The translations under genes were made by a program, and so were the position numbers. The notes below the pieces were generated by a model. The model was not told where the DNA came from. It made no database searches and saw only the letters and a list, made by a program, of their open reading frames with translations. This document shows, piece after piece, positions 1 through 11,371 of a stretch of DNA of 64,000 bases (its first letter is position 1; the number at the start of each line of letters is the position of its first letter). Origin of the DNA: Neovahlkampfia damariscottae (Eukaryota > Heterolobosea > Selenaionea > Neovahlkampfiida > Neovahlkampfiidae); the NCBI GenBank assembly GCA_016618085.1, contig JABLTG010000055.1, forward strand, positions 38,698-102,697, read 5' to 3'.

Positions 1-279
1 ACTGTTCGAGGATCTTTGAATAGTGACGGTGATTTATTAGGTCAAGAAGATTTACTAAAAGCTATGGAAGAAGCCTTAGCAAATAATCAACCAATATCAT
101 ATGACACCTTATTAGCATTAAAACCTGTACAAAATCAATCGACACCAAAACCAGAACAAAAAAAAGAAAAGAGAAAATCATCATTGACTGAATTATCACA
201 AGAACAAGACGAAGAAGAAGAAAATCCAGTTCTTCGAAAATTACAAGAACAAAAAGAAAGAGAATCAAAAAAAGAATGA
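1..279 (+). CDS. 3' end of a gene, unknown charged protein (partial)
   Basis: The frame is open from the first base of the window and ends at TGA 277-279, so this is the C-terminal part (92 residues) of a gene that starts upstream. The visible part has a moderately helical stretch followed by a Lys/Glu/Gln-rich tail with acidic clusters (DEEEEN) and a likely coiled-coil end. No catalytic motif or known domain is visible, and I do not recognise the family. It converges on the FHA-RING gene, leaving about 60 bp of A/T-rich spacer between stops. Coding potential is good but the function cannot be assigned. Confidence 0.6.
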   Translation, partial: TVRGSLNSDGDLLGQEDLLKAMEEALANNQPISYDTLLALKPVQNQSTPKPEQKKEKRKSSLTELSQEQDEEEENPVLRKLQEQKERESKKE

Positions 280-341
280 AAAAAAAAATAATTTTTTCAA
301 CAATAGAAAACAAAGAATTCTATTTGTTATTTTTGTAAACT

Positions 342-1686
342 TTAAAATAATAAATTTTCCAAAAAAGTTTCAAGTTTTTCTTTAATTTCATCTGCATTTT
401 GTGTTTTTTGACCTTTTGAATTTTCAGGTATTGAAATACCAATATTATTACATGCTTTTATTAATTGATTATAATTTGCTTGTTTAATCCAACTTTGTGT
501 AAAACCTGTTAATTGACAATATTGTATTCTTGCTTTTCCAGTAAATTTCATCAAACCTTTTTGAAAAGTTTCTCTATTTTTTGATGACCATGGTTTCTGT
601 ATATCTAAAAATTGTTGTTTTCCTTTTTTTGCTGTTTCTACCAGATTTGATAATTTTTTCAATGATTCTTCTTCTATTTTTTTTTGTTTTTCAATTTTTA
701 CATTTCTTTCTTCAAAATAAACTTCAGGTAATTGTTTAACAATAGTTTCAACAACATTATCAATAATTATATTTCTATTTGGTTTAGCTGTTACTCCTTT
801 ATTACAAATTGGACATTTCTTTTTTTGTTTTAAAGAATTATAAATACATTCCTGACCTAAAAAAAAAAGTTTAGAAAAAAAACGGACATTAGTGTTCTTA
901 CAGAAAGTATGAGAACATGGTTGGATTGCAGTTGCTTTATGAATCAATTGTTTACAGATTTCACATTCAAATTTAGAACATAACTCTTTAAATTTAGAGT
1001 CCAAAATAATGTTTGAACTTGAAACAGAAATTTCGTTTTTTTTTTCTGTTTGGTTAGGTTTTATAGTGGAATTTGTTATAATATTAATAGTTGGTGGAAT
1101 CATACTCTTTCTTTCCAAGGTTTCTGTTTTTTGTATTTTTAAATCTTTTTCTTCTAGTTGTGATTCTCTTTGACGTTTTAATAAATTTCTATCATTCTCT
1201 TTTTCAAATTTATAAATTATAATATTTTTTCCAAAATTCTTATTCAGTTCTGTTGGTATATCTTCAGTTCCTTCTAACTTTGTAAATGCTCCTCCTTCTT
1301 TTAATTTATTTCCACCAAAATGAATAATATCACCACATCTTAGAAATTTAATTTTAGTTTTTTTACTTCAACTCTGCGTGACTAACTTTTATGTTATTTA
1401 TAAAAGTTCCATTCAAAGATCGAATGTCGAAAATTTTGGTTATATTTGAATCAAAATCATGTAAAATTTGAGCGTGGTTTCTTGAAATCATCTGTGGAAA
1501 TATCATAGAATCTATTTTTCTGAAGAAAAAATTTAAAAAAAAAATTTGCGCAAACAAATCCGCAGTTTGATTTCTTCCAATAGAAGTAAATGAGTTTTGT
1601 AATTCAAATTCTGAAGGTAGATTACAATGATGTTCTGGATTCATCAAAATCAATTTCCCAAAAGATTTTTGTTTTTCCTTGGTCAT
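342..1686 (-). CDS. FHA-RING E3 ubiquitin ligase (RNF8/CHFR/Dma type)
   Basis: Predicted E3 ubiquitin ligase whose FHA domain would read phosphothreonine and whose RING would recruit an E2. Splicing three introns (857-901, 1339-1366, 1520-1555) gives 411 aa. The N-terminal FHA domain (about residues 25-100) shows SIGRNQ, SRNHA and NGTFINN, ending GDIIHFGG. A charged linker follows, then a C3HC4 RING (CEIC...CSHTFCQECI...CPIC). Each splice restores a domain motif that the genomic frame disrupts. FHA plus RING is the architecture of RNF8, CHFR and fungal Dma proteins, which act in DNA damage and mitotic checkpoints; which of these roles applies here is unknown. ATG 1684-1686 lies about 40 nt after a CCAATCA box (minus strand). 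Confidence 0.86.
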
Positions 1687-1788
1687 CAAATCACTCTCTT
1701 TGGTTTGTTGGAAATCTTTGGTGATTTGATTGGTTACTCAGTTTCCAATTTGTGGTTGCAAAAAAAAAAAAAAAAATAATTAAAACTT

Positions 1789-4700
1789 TTATTCTTCAAA
1801 AAGAATATCAGAAGAATGAAGATCTGGGATTAATTTTTCAATTTCATCTTCTTCATCGTGAAATTCAAATTGATGTGGATATTTTCTACCTAAGAAAAGA
1901 CCTTTTCCTAAATAATCTGTAATATTTTCAAAACCTCCATCTTTTCCAACATCTCTTCTTTGAGAAATAAAATCATCTTGAGATTTTCCTTCACCACTTA
2001 ATTCTTTATATTTTCTTCTTTGATTCAAATCTCTATCCCAACATTTTGGACAATGTTCATCTGTGGCACAACGAAGATGAAATGAATGTTTACACATGAA
2101 ATGAACAGTTGGTAACTCTAAAGGAAGAGCACATTTTGAACATTTTTGAGCAGCACATACAGTTGCAGTAGTAATAGCTTCTTCAATTTCTGATCTTAAT
2201 TTTGTTGTTTCTGTATGATTTGCTTTAATTGATTCATTATTTTCTTCAGTTTTCTTAATCAATTGTCTTGTTTTTCTTGAGAAATAATCTTTTATAAGTT
2301 TAATTTTAACACCTGTTCCTTCTTTTGGTTGATATCCTTCATAAGAAGGTAATAAAACATCAATCACTTCAATAGGTGATAAAATTTCTTCATCTTCTAC
2401 ATCTTTAATAATATCTTTAATATGTTCATCAACAATATTAATATCATATTTTGAAATAATTCTTCTTTCAACAAAATATTGAAGTGCCCATAAATACATG
2501 TATGAATCAGAATGTTGAGAATCTATCCAATTTGTATTTTTATTTAATGGATTTGGTTTCTTTGATAAATCACGTAATGATTTTTTAATCATTTCATAAT
2601 TATTAATATCCATATAATACTTTATAATATCATAAAATAAACCCAATTTTTCAAAAATGTGTAAAACACCAGGAATGAAATTTTTTGATTGACATAATAT
2701 TAATGCATGAAGTAAATTTGGATAATCATCTTCTACATCTTGATTTTGATTTGATTTTAAATCACCACGAATATAAACATATTTGGCATCTGTAAGACTT
2801 AATAAATGAAGTATTTTATCTTCATAACTCATTTTATGAAGTTCATCATTTGGTGGAAATATATCATATAATGTTTCATATTCAACTGATCTTTTAAATT
2901 GTGTAATAATTGATGCAAATGGATTTTTTATAATTTTCTTTTTTTGTTCAATTATTTTTTCTTCTTCTTCTTCTTCATCAGCTTCTTCTTTATGTGAAGT
3001 TAAATCAGGTGGTGCATAACATCCAGATGGTACATATATATTTTTACCTTTGAATAATTCCCAATATTCTAAATATAATTCAAGTAATGTATTATAAACT
3101 AAAGGTGAAAGAATTGAACGATCTTTTTTTAGTTCAGTGTGTAATTTCTTAAATGTATGATTTCCATCAATTCTTTCAATTACATTTTCTAAAAATACCA
3201 TTAACCAATATCTTTGTGTTAAATATCCACTAATAAAATGATCAGGACTTATAAATTTTGGTGTATATTCTTTTTCATGAATGACTGCTTCTACTTCTTC
3301 TAAATCTTCATATTCTCCAAAAATACCTTGTTTTATAACTTTTTGTACTTTTTTTACAACTCTTGTTCCTCCTGTACCTGTTGATTCAAAAGAAAGACTG
3401 GAATTTGCATCTAATTCTCTTGGTCCTAAATATTTGATACTAGTTGGATAATAAGCAACACATAATCTAATTAATAAATTTGTTGTTTGTTTTGGATATT
3501 TTTGAATGAATACAGGAGAATATTTTTTCATGAATTGAACAGCCTAAAAACAAGTTATTAATTTTTTTTTTTTTACATCTTCGTATTCTAATGATTCAAC
3601 ATATTGCAAAGCAACTAAATAAGGTGGTTCTGTTTTTGAATCTGGATAATCTTCTAAATGGATTTTGATATACCATTCATGAGCTCTTACTTTTTTAGCT
3701 AAACTTGTTGCTTGTTGAAGGTAACCAAAATCTCTCATTGCTCTAATAGTAGCATCTGCATCAACTTTTGAACCATATTTCTTGTATTGTTTTAAAAAAA
3801 AATACTTCTTCTTACTTCAATAAAATTTTCTAAATTTTCTTCAACTTCAATACGAATATTTGGTTCTTTTGTGAAGAATTTAATAAAAAGAACAGTATGT
3901 TCAGGATTATGTTTTCCTTTATCATGTAAAATCTTTTTATAAAAATTAAAAATAATTAATTTGTTTTACGTCTAAATATTTTAAAAGATGTTTGTTGTCA
4001 ACAGCTTTAAGAAATTTTCTAATTGTATATGAAGGTTCAAGAGTACCAATAGTATTTGCATAATGAACAATAGCTTCTGAGTAATTTTCAACATTAAATT
4101 CATAATCACCATATTGACGTTCAATTTCAACCATGACCTCCTTTGAAGATTTTGAATCTTCAGCAATTTTCAAAGCATTTTCAAAACGAGCATTTTGAAC
4201 TAAAATTTCAATCTTTTGTCTATCGGCCTTTTCTTCAAATTGTATAACTGAAAATGAATTACTTTTATCTTTAATGATTAAATATAAATATTGTTGTTCT
4301 TTGATAATATCAACAACTTCTGAATCTGGTTCTAAAGCATATGAAAAAGTTTGAATTTGATGCTCTAAAAAGTATGCTCTTAAAAGTTGATTCTTTGGTT
4401 CATTGTGTACAACAATTAAATAATCATCATGACCATTGTTACTTCTAAACCATGAAACTGAAGCTTTTTCATTAAGACAAGGTACACTATATTTATGTAA
4501 AACACCTTTTTTATCTTTATATTGTTTCCATTTGTCTTTATTTTCAGGTCCATAAAATAAAATTTCCTAAATGAAGTTTATGTTAAATTTTTTTTTTTTT
4601 ACGTTATCTGTAGCCATAACAAAACGGTCCCATTTGTAATCACTTTTAGAATGTTGATCTCTATAGTTTCTACTAACAGTGCACATATCATCATCACAAC

Positions 4701-5523
4701 CACGTTGGTCATCCCATTCAACAAGTTTCAAACCTATAAAAGTACCAGGATTATCACATTTATAAACCATAGAATCTGTTGTAATAAATAAAGACATAGC
4801 AGGGCCCCAATCTGATTTTCTTGCAACGAATGCTATACCTGTAATTTGTGAACCAATTTGTACATTTGTATAAACAGGTTTTTGTTTGAATAAATCACCT
4901 TGAATTAATATAACTTTACCATCTAATTCTGAATCAGTATTTGAGTTTATAGCACATGCAATACAGTGGTCATCTGGTGAAACATCAAATGCAACAATCT
5001 TTGAAATCAAAAGTTAGTTTAAAATAAACAAACTTCAAAACTATGAAAATCAGGTAATCCTCTCTTTTTTATGTCATAATTTTCTTTAGTGATCAATGGA
5101 AATTCTTGAATGACTTCTGAAAATTTATCAGAGTTAAAAACTTTGATGTAATATTGTTTTTTATAATTTTCTGTTTTTATACCAAGTGCTCCGAAAGTTT
5201 TTCCACCAACATCTACACTTGCAATTTCTTCAAAAAGTTCGTGGCATTCATGATAGTAATTTTCGTTATATGAATGAAGAACACCTCCCTTTTTACCATC
5301 ATTGGCAGCAAATACTAAAGATCCTGCTCCATTTGTTGAAGCTACTACTTCTAATTCATCTCCACGTTTCTAAATATTTTTTTAATGAAAAGTAAAAAGA
5401 GTGTACATAAAGTTCTTTGAATTTATTTCTACCTGTCAAGTTTCTTTCTGGTCCAAAAAAATTAAAATACGGCCAATTTTGAATTGTATAAAGTGGATCC
5501 TCTTGGTTTGTTGTTTGAGACAT
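1789..5523 (-). CDS. VPS11: VPS11, core subunit of HOPS/CORVET tethering complexes
   Basis: Vacuolar protein sorting 11, a scaffold and RING subunit of the class C/HOPS/CORVET complexes that tether endosomes and lysosomes/vacuoles. Six introns (3544-3576, 3781-3815, 3933-3969, 4567-4602, 4999-5033, 5370-5406) give 1173 aa, somewhat longer than most VPS11 proteins. An N-terminal beta-propeller region (for example KIVAFDVSPDD-type repeats) is followed by a clathrin-repeat-like helical solenoid and a C-terminal RING-H2 (CSKCALP...HFMCKHSFHLRC...CPKC). An acidic Glu-rich insertion lies in the solenoid. ATG 5521-5523 follows a CCAATCA box by about 18 nt. No key motif is missing. Confidence 0.9.
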
Positions 5524-5540
5524 TTTTTTCACTTGACAGC

Positions 5541-5547
5541 TGATTGG
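5541..5547 (-). promoter_or_regulatory. CCAATCA box of VPS11
   Basis: CCAATCA on the minus strand, about 18 nt before the VPS11 ATG, with a second CCAAT (other orientation) about 12 nt further upstream. It shares the position seen before most genes in this window. Confidence 0.5.
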
Positions 5548-5687
5548 ATAAAAATTGATCCAATGGTTTTGAATTTTTAATTTTTGATTGTTATTTTCAT
5601 TTTTTCTACGTTTTACATTTCATTTTCAAATCCCTAAATAACGAATTTTCTGTTGATTTCATTGGATAACGAAGAAATTACTTGGAG

Positions 5688-6069
5688 ATGCAGGAAAAAC
5701 AATTGATCATTCCAAATCGAAGTAAATCTGCTTTAACTTTATTTTATGATCCACTATTAAAAATGTTGTTCAAAATGTGATATTTTTTTTTTGTTAATTT
5801 TTTTTAGAACGAATTTAGATCTTCAAACTCAATTTTCGATAAAAGTTGCTATAGCCACCTTGTCTCTGTATTATATGAGTTTAACCACTTATTATGTTCA
5901 TGTAAAAAAAATGAAAAATTTTAAAAATATTTCACAGAACGGGTACACCCGAAACTTAATTGGAATTTTTAATGACTACTCACCAATTTCATATCAAACA
6001 AAAAAAGAGACAGAGAAACTCACTTTTCAAAATGTCATAACTAAAATAAGAGAAAAAATTAATTTATAA
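5688..6069 (+). CDS. Small single-pass membrane protein, unknown
   Basis: Two exons (intron 5777-5807, 31 nt) encode 116 aa. There is one strong hydrophobic stretch (about residues 40-60, VAIATLSLYYMSLTTYYV) with basic residues on either side, so a single-pass membrane protein is likely. The C-terminal half is polar with Lys/Asn-rich helices. The size and layout would fit a small accessory subunit of a mitochondrial membrane complex, but no family motif is visible and this is only a guess. ATG 5688-5690 was chosen because ATTGGAT (CCAAT, reversed) lies about 22 nt upstream and the spliced frame is clean. It is divergent from VPS11 and convergent with the next gene. Confidence 0.6.
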
Positions 6070-6159
6070 AAATTTAAATAAATTAATTACAAGGCAGACA
6101 GAAATTTTGATGAATTTAAATAAATTTTACACTAAAATGTAAAGTAGTTTTTATTCTTC

Positions 6160-7109
6160 TCATTGATGCATTTTTTGTATTGTCTCTTTTAAAATTCTTT
6201 CTCTGTCTTTTTCAATATTTTCTAAAATAAATTGATTCCTTTCTGATGTTTTTAATTTTCTTTTTGAAATTTCATCCTTGAGCTTTTGTTTTGAACAATT
6301 AAAAAAAAGAACAAAATTTTACCTCATTCAATAACTCTTCAAAAATGTAATCATCAAATTCATCTTCTTCTTCACCAATATCTTCATATGACATATTTAT
6401 ATCATCTGAATTTAACTTGTTCAAATTCTCTTCGTCTGGATCTTAAAAAAGAAAATGTTAAAAATTTTGTGTGAATTTACATTCCTGTGGAGACATGACA
6501 AATCTTGATTTCCAACTTGGTTCAGTTAAACCAGACCACTCTTTATAATTTAATTCTAAATTTTTTCTTAAATCTTTGTTTGTTGTGTGAACAGCCTCCA
6601 TTAAAAACTTTGAATCTTCTCCTAAATGCAACTTCATTGGATTCAATTTCTTTTTGATTTTATTTTCAGTATATTTTGTTATATTTGTTATATTTACATA
6701 TGATGCTCCCATTGAAACTAAAGGAGTTATATATTCAATTTCATCATTAGTAGAAATGTCATCCAACAAAGAATTCTTTGGAAAAAATTAAAAAATAAAA
6801 ATGGAAGCTAACAATTGAATGTGGAAGAAAATCTTCCTTAAAGGCCAGCCATTTGAAATCTTTTTGATTTTCAAGGTACTTTAATCTTTGAAGCCAATTT
6901 GACAGAGCTTCTCTCCATGTTATACTTTTATCTTTCACATATAAAAACTGTATCCACTGAAATATTGATATTAAACCGAGGTATGTCCACACATAGAAAA
7001 ATTTGTGATACCTTGAAGAATCCAAATAGGTTGAAGTAACAAGATGAATAGGTTTTTTTTTTTGAGTAATTTTCTCTTCTAATTTGAGCAATTGAGTTGA
7101 TTTTTCCAT
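6160..7109 (-). CDS. Unknown protein, possibly membrane-associated
   Basis: Three introns (6283-6322, 6442-6480, 6776-6812) give 277 aa from ATG 7107-7109. An aromatic-rich stretch near residues 35-55 (KFFYVWTYLGLISIF) could be a membrane segment. Alternatively part of it is a fourth, in-frame 36-nt intron (GTGTGG...TTTCAG), which I cannot exclude. The middle is rich in charged and aromatic residues, and the C-terminus is an acidic segment followed by a basic helix. I do not recognise the family. A CCAATGA-type site (reversed) at about 7172-7178 lies upstream. Coding status is supported by three frame-restoring introns; the start is less certain. Confidence 0.6.
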
Positions 7110-7191
7110 GGATTTCAAATTTATTAAACTCTTTGTCAAATTTGAAGCAAACCAAGAGGAAAAATGAAATGACCAATGAAAATGATTTATT

Positions 7192-8619
7192 TTACCAAAA
7201 GAAATTAATATCTGATTTTGAATTCATTGGAATTTTTAAATCTTTTTCGAATACAGGAATGTCAAAAATTGAATTCAAAAGATTGTTGATAAAAAATTCA
7301 AAAGTATCTCGACGATGCAAAGGAACTCTAATTAAACAATCTGCATTTTTATAACTACCATAAAGGCTCAAAAAATTTGATTCAAAATTCAATTTTACAT
7401 CATTGATATGAATATTTTCACAAATGTATAACACCTTCTTTGAGAGTTGTGAATTGTATTTTCGAATTTTTTCTACATCAAAGAAAATGGACAGATTCAC
7501 AGACGATGATTGATATTTATTATTCAATAAATACAATACCATGTTTTCATGTGTGAGTATAGTTTGACGAATACCATCTCCCATATGTTCAAAATTTAAT
7601 CTTAAATTCTCTCTCAAAATGATTGAATACTCCCTGAGCTTCATACTTTTGATTTCATAATTTTTATCATAATAAATCGTATAACTCAAAATTCTTTCAT
7701 TTCTGCTAAATAGAGGACGTGGTATTTCCTTTTCAAATTTGTCAATTTGAGAGTTCAACTCATCTTCAAACATTTTGATATTTCTTGAGTAAATGATATT
7801 TTTATGAGTTGTGACATATGTATTTTCTTTTTCAAACAATTCAATTTTTTCTTCTCTGTGACGCTTGTTGATAAAATTCATCGTATATTCAGATGTATTT
7901 TCTGTTAACTTCATCTTTCCATCAAATATAAAGATTTCATTATTCCATTGGAAATAAAATCCACAATCAAATTCAATACTCTTTGTTTCAAAAAAATTGT
8001 CACTGCCAAAAATCACATTTGCTTTGGAATCAACCAATGAAATGACATCAAAAAATTTTGGTTTTTTAATTTTTGGTGATGATTTGAAAACATCATCTAA
8101 TGAATCAAATACTGAAACATCTGATTTTTTGATAATTGCATCATAGAAATACCAATCATCTTCAATTATTCTGAAGATTTTGGTGAAACCTCCTTCTTCA
8201 ACTTTTAGTTTCATTGAAACTCTTGTAGGTTTAATTTCTGATTTAAATAATAAATTAATTGCGGGAAATGAAATTTCATCAATTGTTATGGCAGTTTTAA
8301 AGGCTTGCGTATGTTTTTTTTCACGTAAGATAAGTATAAATGTGAATTCTTTATCGTTTTGGATTTTTAACGAATTTATGTACAACTTGTCAAAATAAAA
8401 ATTTTCTAGTTGAAGACTGAGCGATATAAGGTTTAAAAATTCTTGCAAGATTAAATTTGTAGGATAAATTTCAACAGAAAACTCTTTTGAAAAATAATCG
8501 TCCACAGAGGTAACCTGCTTTCTGGAGTTGTCTTGTTTTTGTACAATATATTGTTCATCAATTTTTAACTTTGAGAATAACTTTTTTAAAACTTGGTTTT
8601 TTTCTTCATGGTCGGACAT
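7192..8619 (-). CDS. Unknown 475-aa protein, intronless
   Basis: Single exon, 475 aa, ATG 8617-8619, with a CCAATCA box only about 9 nt upstream. The protein is rich in Phe, Ile, Lys, Asn and Asp and looks like a globular alpha/beta or mostly beta protein. There is no signal peptide, membrane segment, metal-binding Cys/His cluster or nucleotide-binding loop. No family is recognised. It lies in a run of minus-strand genes with about 80 bp between its stop and the next start. Being intronless is unusual among the larger genes of this window, though adenosylhomocysteinase and the alpha/beta hydrolase share this. Confidence 0.7.
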   Translation of the reverse strand: MSDHEEKNQVLKKLFSKLKIDEQYIVQKQDNSRKQVTSVDDYFSKEFSVEIYPTNLILQEFLNLISLSLQLENFYFDKLYINSLKIQNDKEFTFILILREKKHTQAFKTAITIDEISFPAINLLFKSEIKPTRVSMKLKVEEGGFTKIFRIIEDDWYFYDAIIKKSDVSVFDSLDDVFKSSPKIKKPKFFDVISLVDSKANVIFGSDNFFETKSIEFDCGFYFQWNNEIFIFDGKMKLTENTSEYTMNFINKRHREEKIELFEKENTYVTTHKNIIYSRNIKMFEDELNSQIDKFEKEIPRPLFSRNERILSYTIYYDKNYEIKSMKLREYSIILRENLRLNFEHMGDGIRQTILTHENMVLYLLNNKYQSSSVNLSIFFDVEKIRKYNSQLSKKVLYICENIHINDVKLNFESNFLSLYGSYKNADCLIRVPLHRRDTFEFFINNLLNSIFDIPVFEKDLKIPMNSKSDINFFW

Positions 8620-8627
8620 GATGCAGT

Positions 8628-8634
8628 TGATTGG
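8628..8634 (-). promoter_or_regulatory. CCAATCA box of the 475-aa gene
   Basis: CCAATCA on the minus strand ending about 8 nt before the ATG; preceded by TTTTAT. Confidence 0.45.
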
Positions 8635-8792
8635 ATAAAAAAAAAGCAGCTTGATGATTTGTCAAAAAACCTCCAATATCCTGGTATCTGAATGACTTCA
8701 CTTTTGAAATAGACTTCACAGTGAATAGCAAAAATAATTTTCGTTTAGAATTTTTAATCATTTTCTGTAATTTGTCCAATTCGGAAAACAAT

Positions 8793-11139
8793 TTAGAGTT
8801 TTGAAGAAGTTGGTTGATAAAAATTTGAAATCCTTTCTGGAAAGAATGTTTGCTGTATTGCCTCCATATTCTTCAATAAAGTAGTGGGAGCATAATTTGA
8901 ACCATATTTTTCTTCCAATTTTTTCAATCTTGATACCAACAAATTCTTACGAATCAATCCATCAGCATAGTGCAATAACCCTCCAGTTGAAGGAGGAAAC
9001 CCAAATTCATAAATCATCGCCAAATCAATATCTTCTGGATATCTAGCAATTCCTTCCATAATACATCTTGAAGCTTCATTGATCAATGATAATATAATAC
9101 GATCTTGAATTTCTTCATAGGTTGATTTCTTAATTTCAGTTGAATATTTTGTTTGTAATTGAAAAATAACTGGGTTAATATCTTTAATTTGATCACCTGA
9201 ATAAATGTAAAATCCAGTTTTTGTTTTTGAATTTTTTCCTGTGAAATTTTTTTTGATGAGAAATTCTAAAGCTTCTTTTGCTTCTTTGTTCATGAATCTT
9301 TTTCCCAAACCACTTGCTAATCTTGGTATTCCTGTGATGATTTCCTGATAAAATTTAATACTAAAAATTGAAATTACATCTAATCCAATAGTATCCATTG
9401 CTTCAAATGGACCTAAACGAATACCAAAGTTTTTCATTATTCCATCAATTTTGTCTATCGAATTTCCTTCAAAAATCAAATTTGCAGCTTCAATAAAATA
9501 AATGGCAAATAATCTCGGCGTCAAAAAACCAGGACTATCTTTCACTATGATTGGAATCTTCCCTAGATCCAATAATAATTGATACATTGTTCCAATAGTC
9601 GAAGTTGAAGTCCAATTTGTTTTTACCAATTCAACAAATGGCATTTTCATAAATGGTTTGAAGAAACTCAATCCAACGATATTTTCTTTATTTTTGAGAT
9701 TTGTAGTGATTAAATTGATTGGATAGTTGTATGTACAAATGGCATAAATCGAGTTGGGAAATTTCTTTTGAGCTGCTTCTAAAATTTCTTTTTTGATTTC
9801 AATTGACTCTGGAGACCCACATTCAATAATCACTTCCAAAGCTTCTTTATTTTGTGAAAATTTTGTACTTGATGATAAATTTGATGATATTTTTTTATAT
9901 TCTTCATTTGTTAACTTTTTTTCGTTCTTCAAATCATCTAGTTCAAATTTGATATTTCCTATTGCTTGAGAAAGTGATTTTTCATCTTCATCTTTCATAA
10001 ACACTTTAAAACCTTTCAATGATGATAGTAATGCAACTTCTTGACTTAATTCATCAGAACCAATGACTGATACTCTTTCAATTTTTTTAACAAATTTTGG
10101 ATGACAGATATTTGATATTTTCTGAGTTTGGTTCAACATTAATCGAATAATAATAAAATTTTTGGCTTCTTCTGATAAACATCTTTCAATAAATAAATTC
10201 ATTGTATACTCTGAAGACTTCAAAAAATTATTGGTATAACAAAAGAACATCAGTTCCAATAAGACATAAGGAATTTCATATTTTCCTTTGACAAATGAAT
10301 CAACTAAATTTTTCATTTTTTTCTCTAAAATTAATCTGCCAATGGCATTATCTTCTAATAAATATTCAACATTTCCTTTCAACAATAGTTTTTTTTGATG
10401 TGAACTTAAAGAGAAAATTCGAGTGTTTTGAAAAAAATTTGATTTTTCAGGAATGATGGAATGTATTAAATTTCTTTCTTTTGCTTCTTTTATATTTAAA
10501 TATTTCCCTAAAATTATCATTTTAATGGCTGGTATCAATCCAATTTTTCGAGACAAAAAATAACATCCTCCTGAACATGGAATTAAACCAAATTTGACTT
10601 CTGGAAATCCAAATATTGTTGTTTTATCATTTGTTGATAATATGAAATCACAGCATAAACTTAATTCTAACCCAATACTTTTACAATTACCCTAGTTGTG
10701 TTAACAATAATTTGTTTTACATGAACTGCTGAAATGGTTGTGATTTTTAGTGATTTTATTCTTTCCATTAGTTCATGACATTCCATTGTGAAGTGTAAAG
10801 CATCTTGTGGTTTACTCATTTCATAAATTTCTTGTATGTTCAATCCAATGTTGAAATGTTCGTTCAAACTGTAAAAAATCAAAGCAGAAATTTTATCTTT
10901 TGTTATATAGTCTTCTACTATATGTATTAACTTTGAAAATGGTGAGAATTTTTTTTTCTTACTTTGTTAATTTCATGAATTGTAGTTTGATCGATTATAT
11001 TTTTTGTTTGATGAAGAAAGATGTACGAGATTTTTGTAGTAGGTTCATATATGAATGATACATCATTTAAACTTCTCACAATTTGAAATGGAATCGACCC
11101 AAAAAGTGAGTCAACTTCATACAAGGCTTTTGGATTCAT
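8793..11139 (-). CDS. Enoyl-CoA hydratase / 3-hydroxyacyl-CoA dehydrogenase multifunctional protein, dehydrogenase half apparently inactive
   Basis: Two introns (10692-10720, 10931-10962) give 761 aa, the usual size of HADHA/FadB-type beta-oxidation proteins. The N-terminal crotonase domain keeps the two catalytic Glu positions (SIGLEL, and FPEVKFGLIP), although the usual GGG before the first Glu is KSIG. The second half aligns with the dehydrogenase: a Rossmann start (VSVIGSDELSQEVA), then GLSFFKPFMKMPFVELV and DSPGFLTPRLF. The NAD-binding GxGxxG is lost, and the catalytic His of H-F/Y-F-x-P is Ser, though the partner Glu is kept. The C-terminal repeat (GFPPSTGGLLHYAD) is present. The hydratase may work; the dehydrogenase probably does not. 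Divergent promoter shared with adenosylhomocysteinase. Confidence 0.85.
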
Positions 11140-11257
11140 TTCGGGATAATTGGCGGAAAAATTCGGAATTTTAGAACTAACAATTTTTGAAGTATTTTGA
11201 TGTAAATAAGAAAAAATATCATTTCTAAAGATTGGAACGAATAGTACGTTTATTCAA

Positions 11258-11285
11258 CCAATAGAAATATTACATGTCGTCCAAT
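11258..11285. promoter_or_regulatory. CCAAT pair in the divergent MFP/SAHH promoter
   Basis: Two CCAAT boxes at 11258-11262 and 11281-11285 in the 232-bp divergent interval, with an ATTGGTT closer to the downstream start. The interval is the only space available for promoters of both genes. Confidence 0.4.
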
Positions 11286-11371
11286 GGGAAAAGCTTCGAA
11301 TTTAAAAAAGAAGGTATTTAATTGGTTGTGTGAATTTTTCCGTTCGTTCACAAAACTAAAAAAACATAAAC

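Noticed and set aside
62-313. 83-codon minus-strand frame opposite the first gene
   Set aside because: It mirrors the acidic/Lys-rich gene on the plus strand; composition (Phe/Leu/Ile runs) is that of an antisense shadow and there is no ATG-CCAAT context.
8606-8791. 61-codon minus-strand frame between the 475-aa gene and the multifunctional protein
   Set aside because: Begins with TTG and runs through the CCAAT promoter and start of the 475-aa gene; no protein-like motif.
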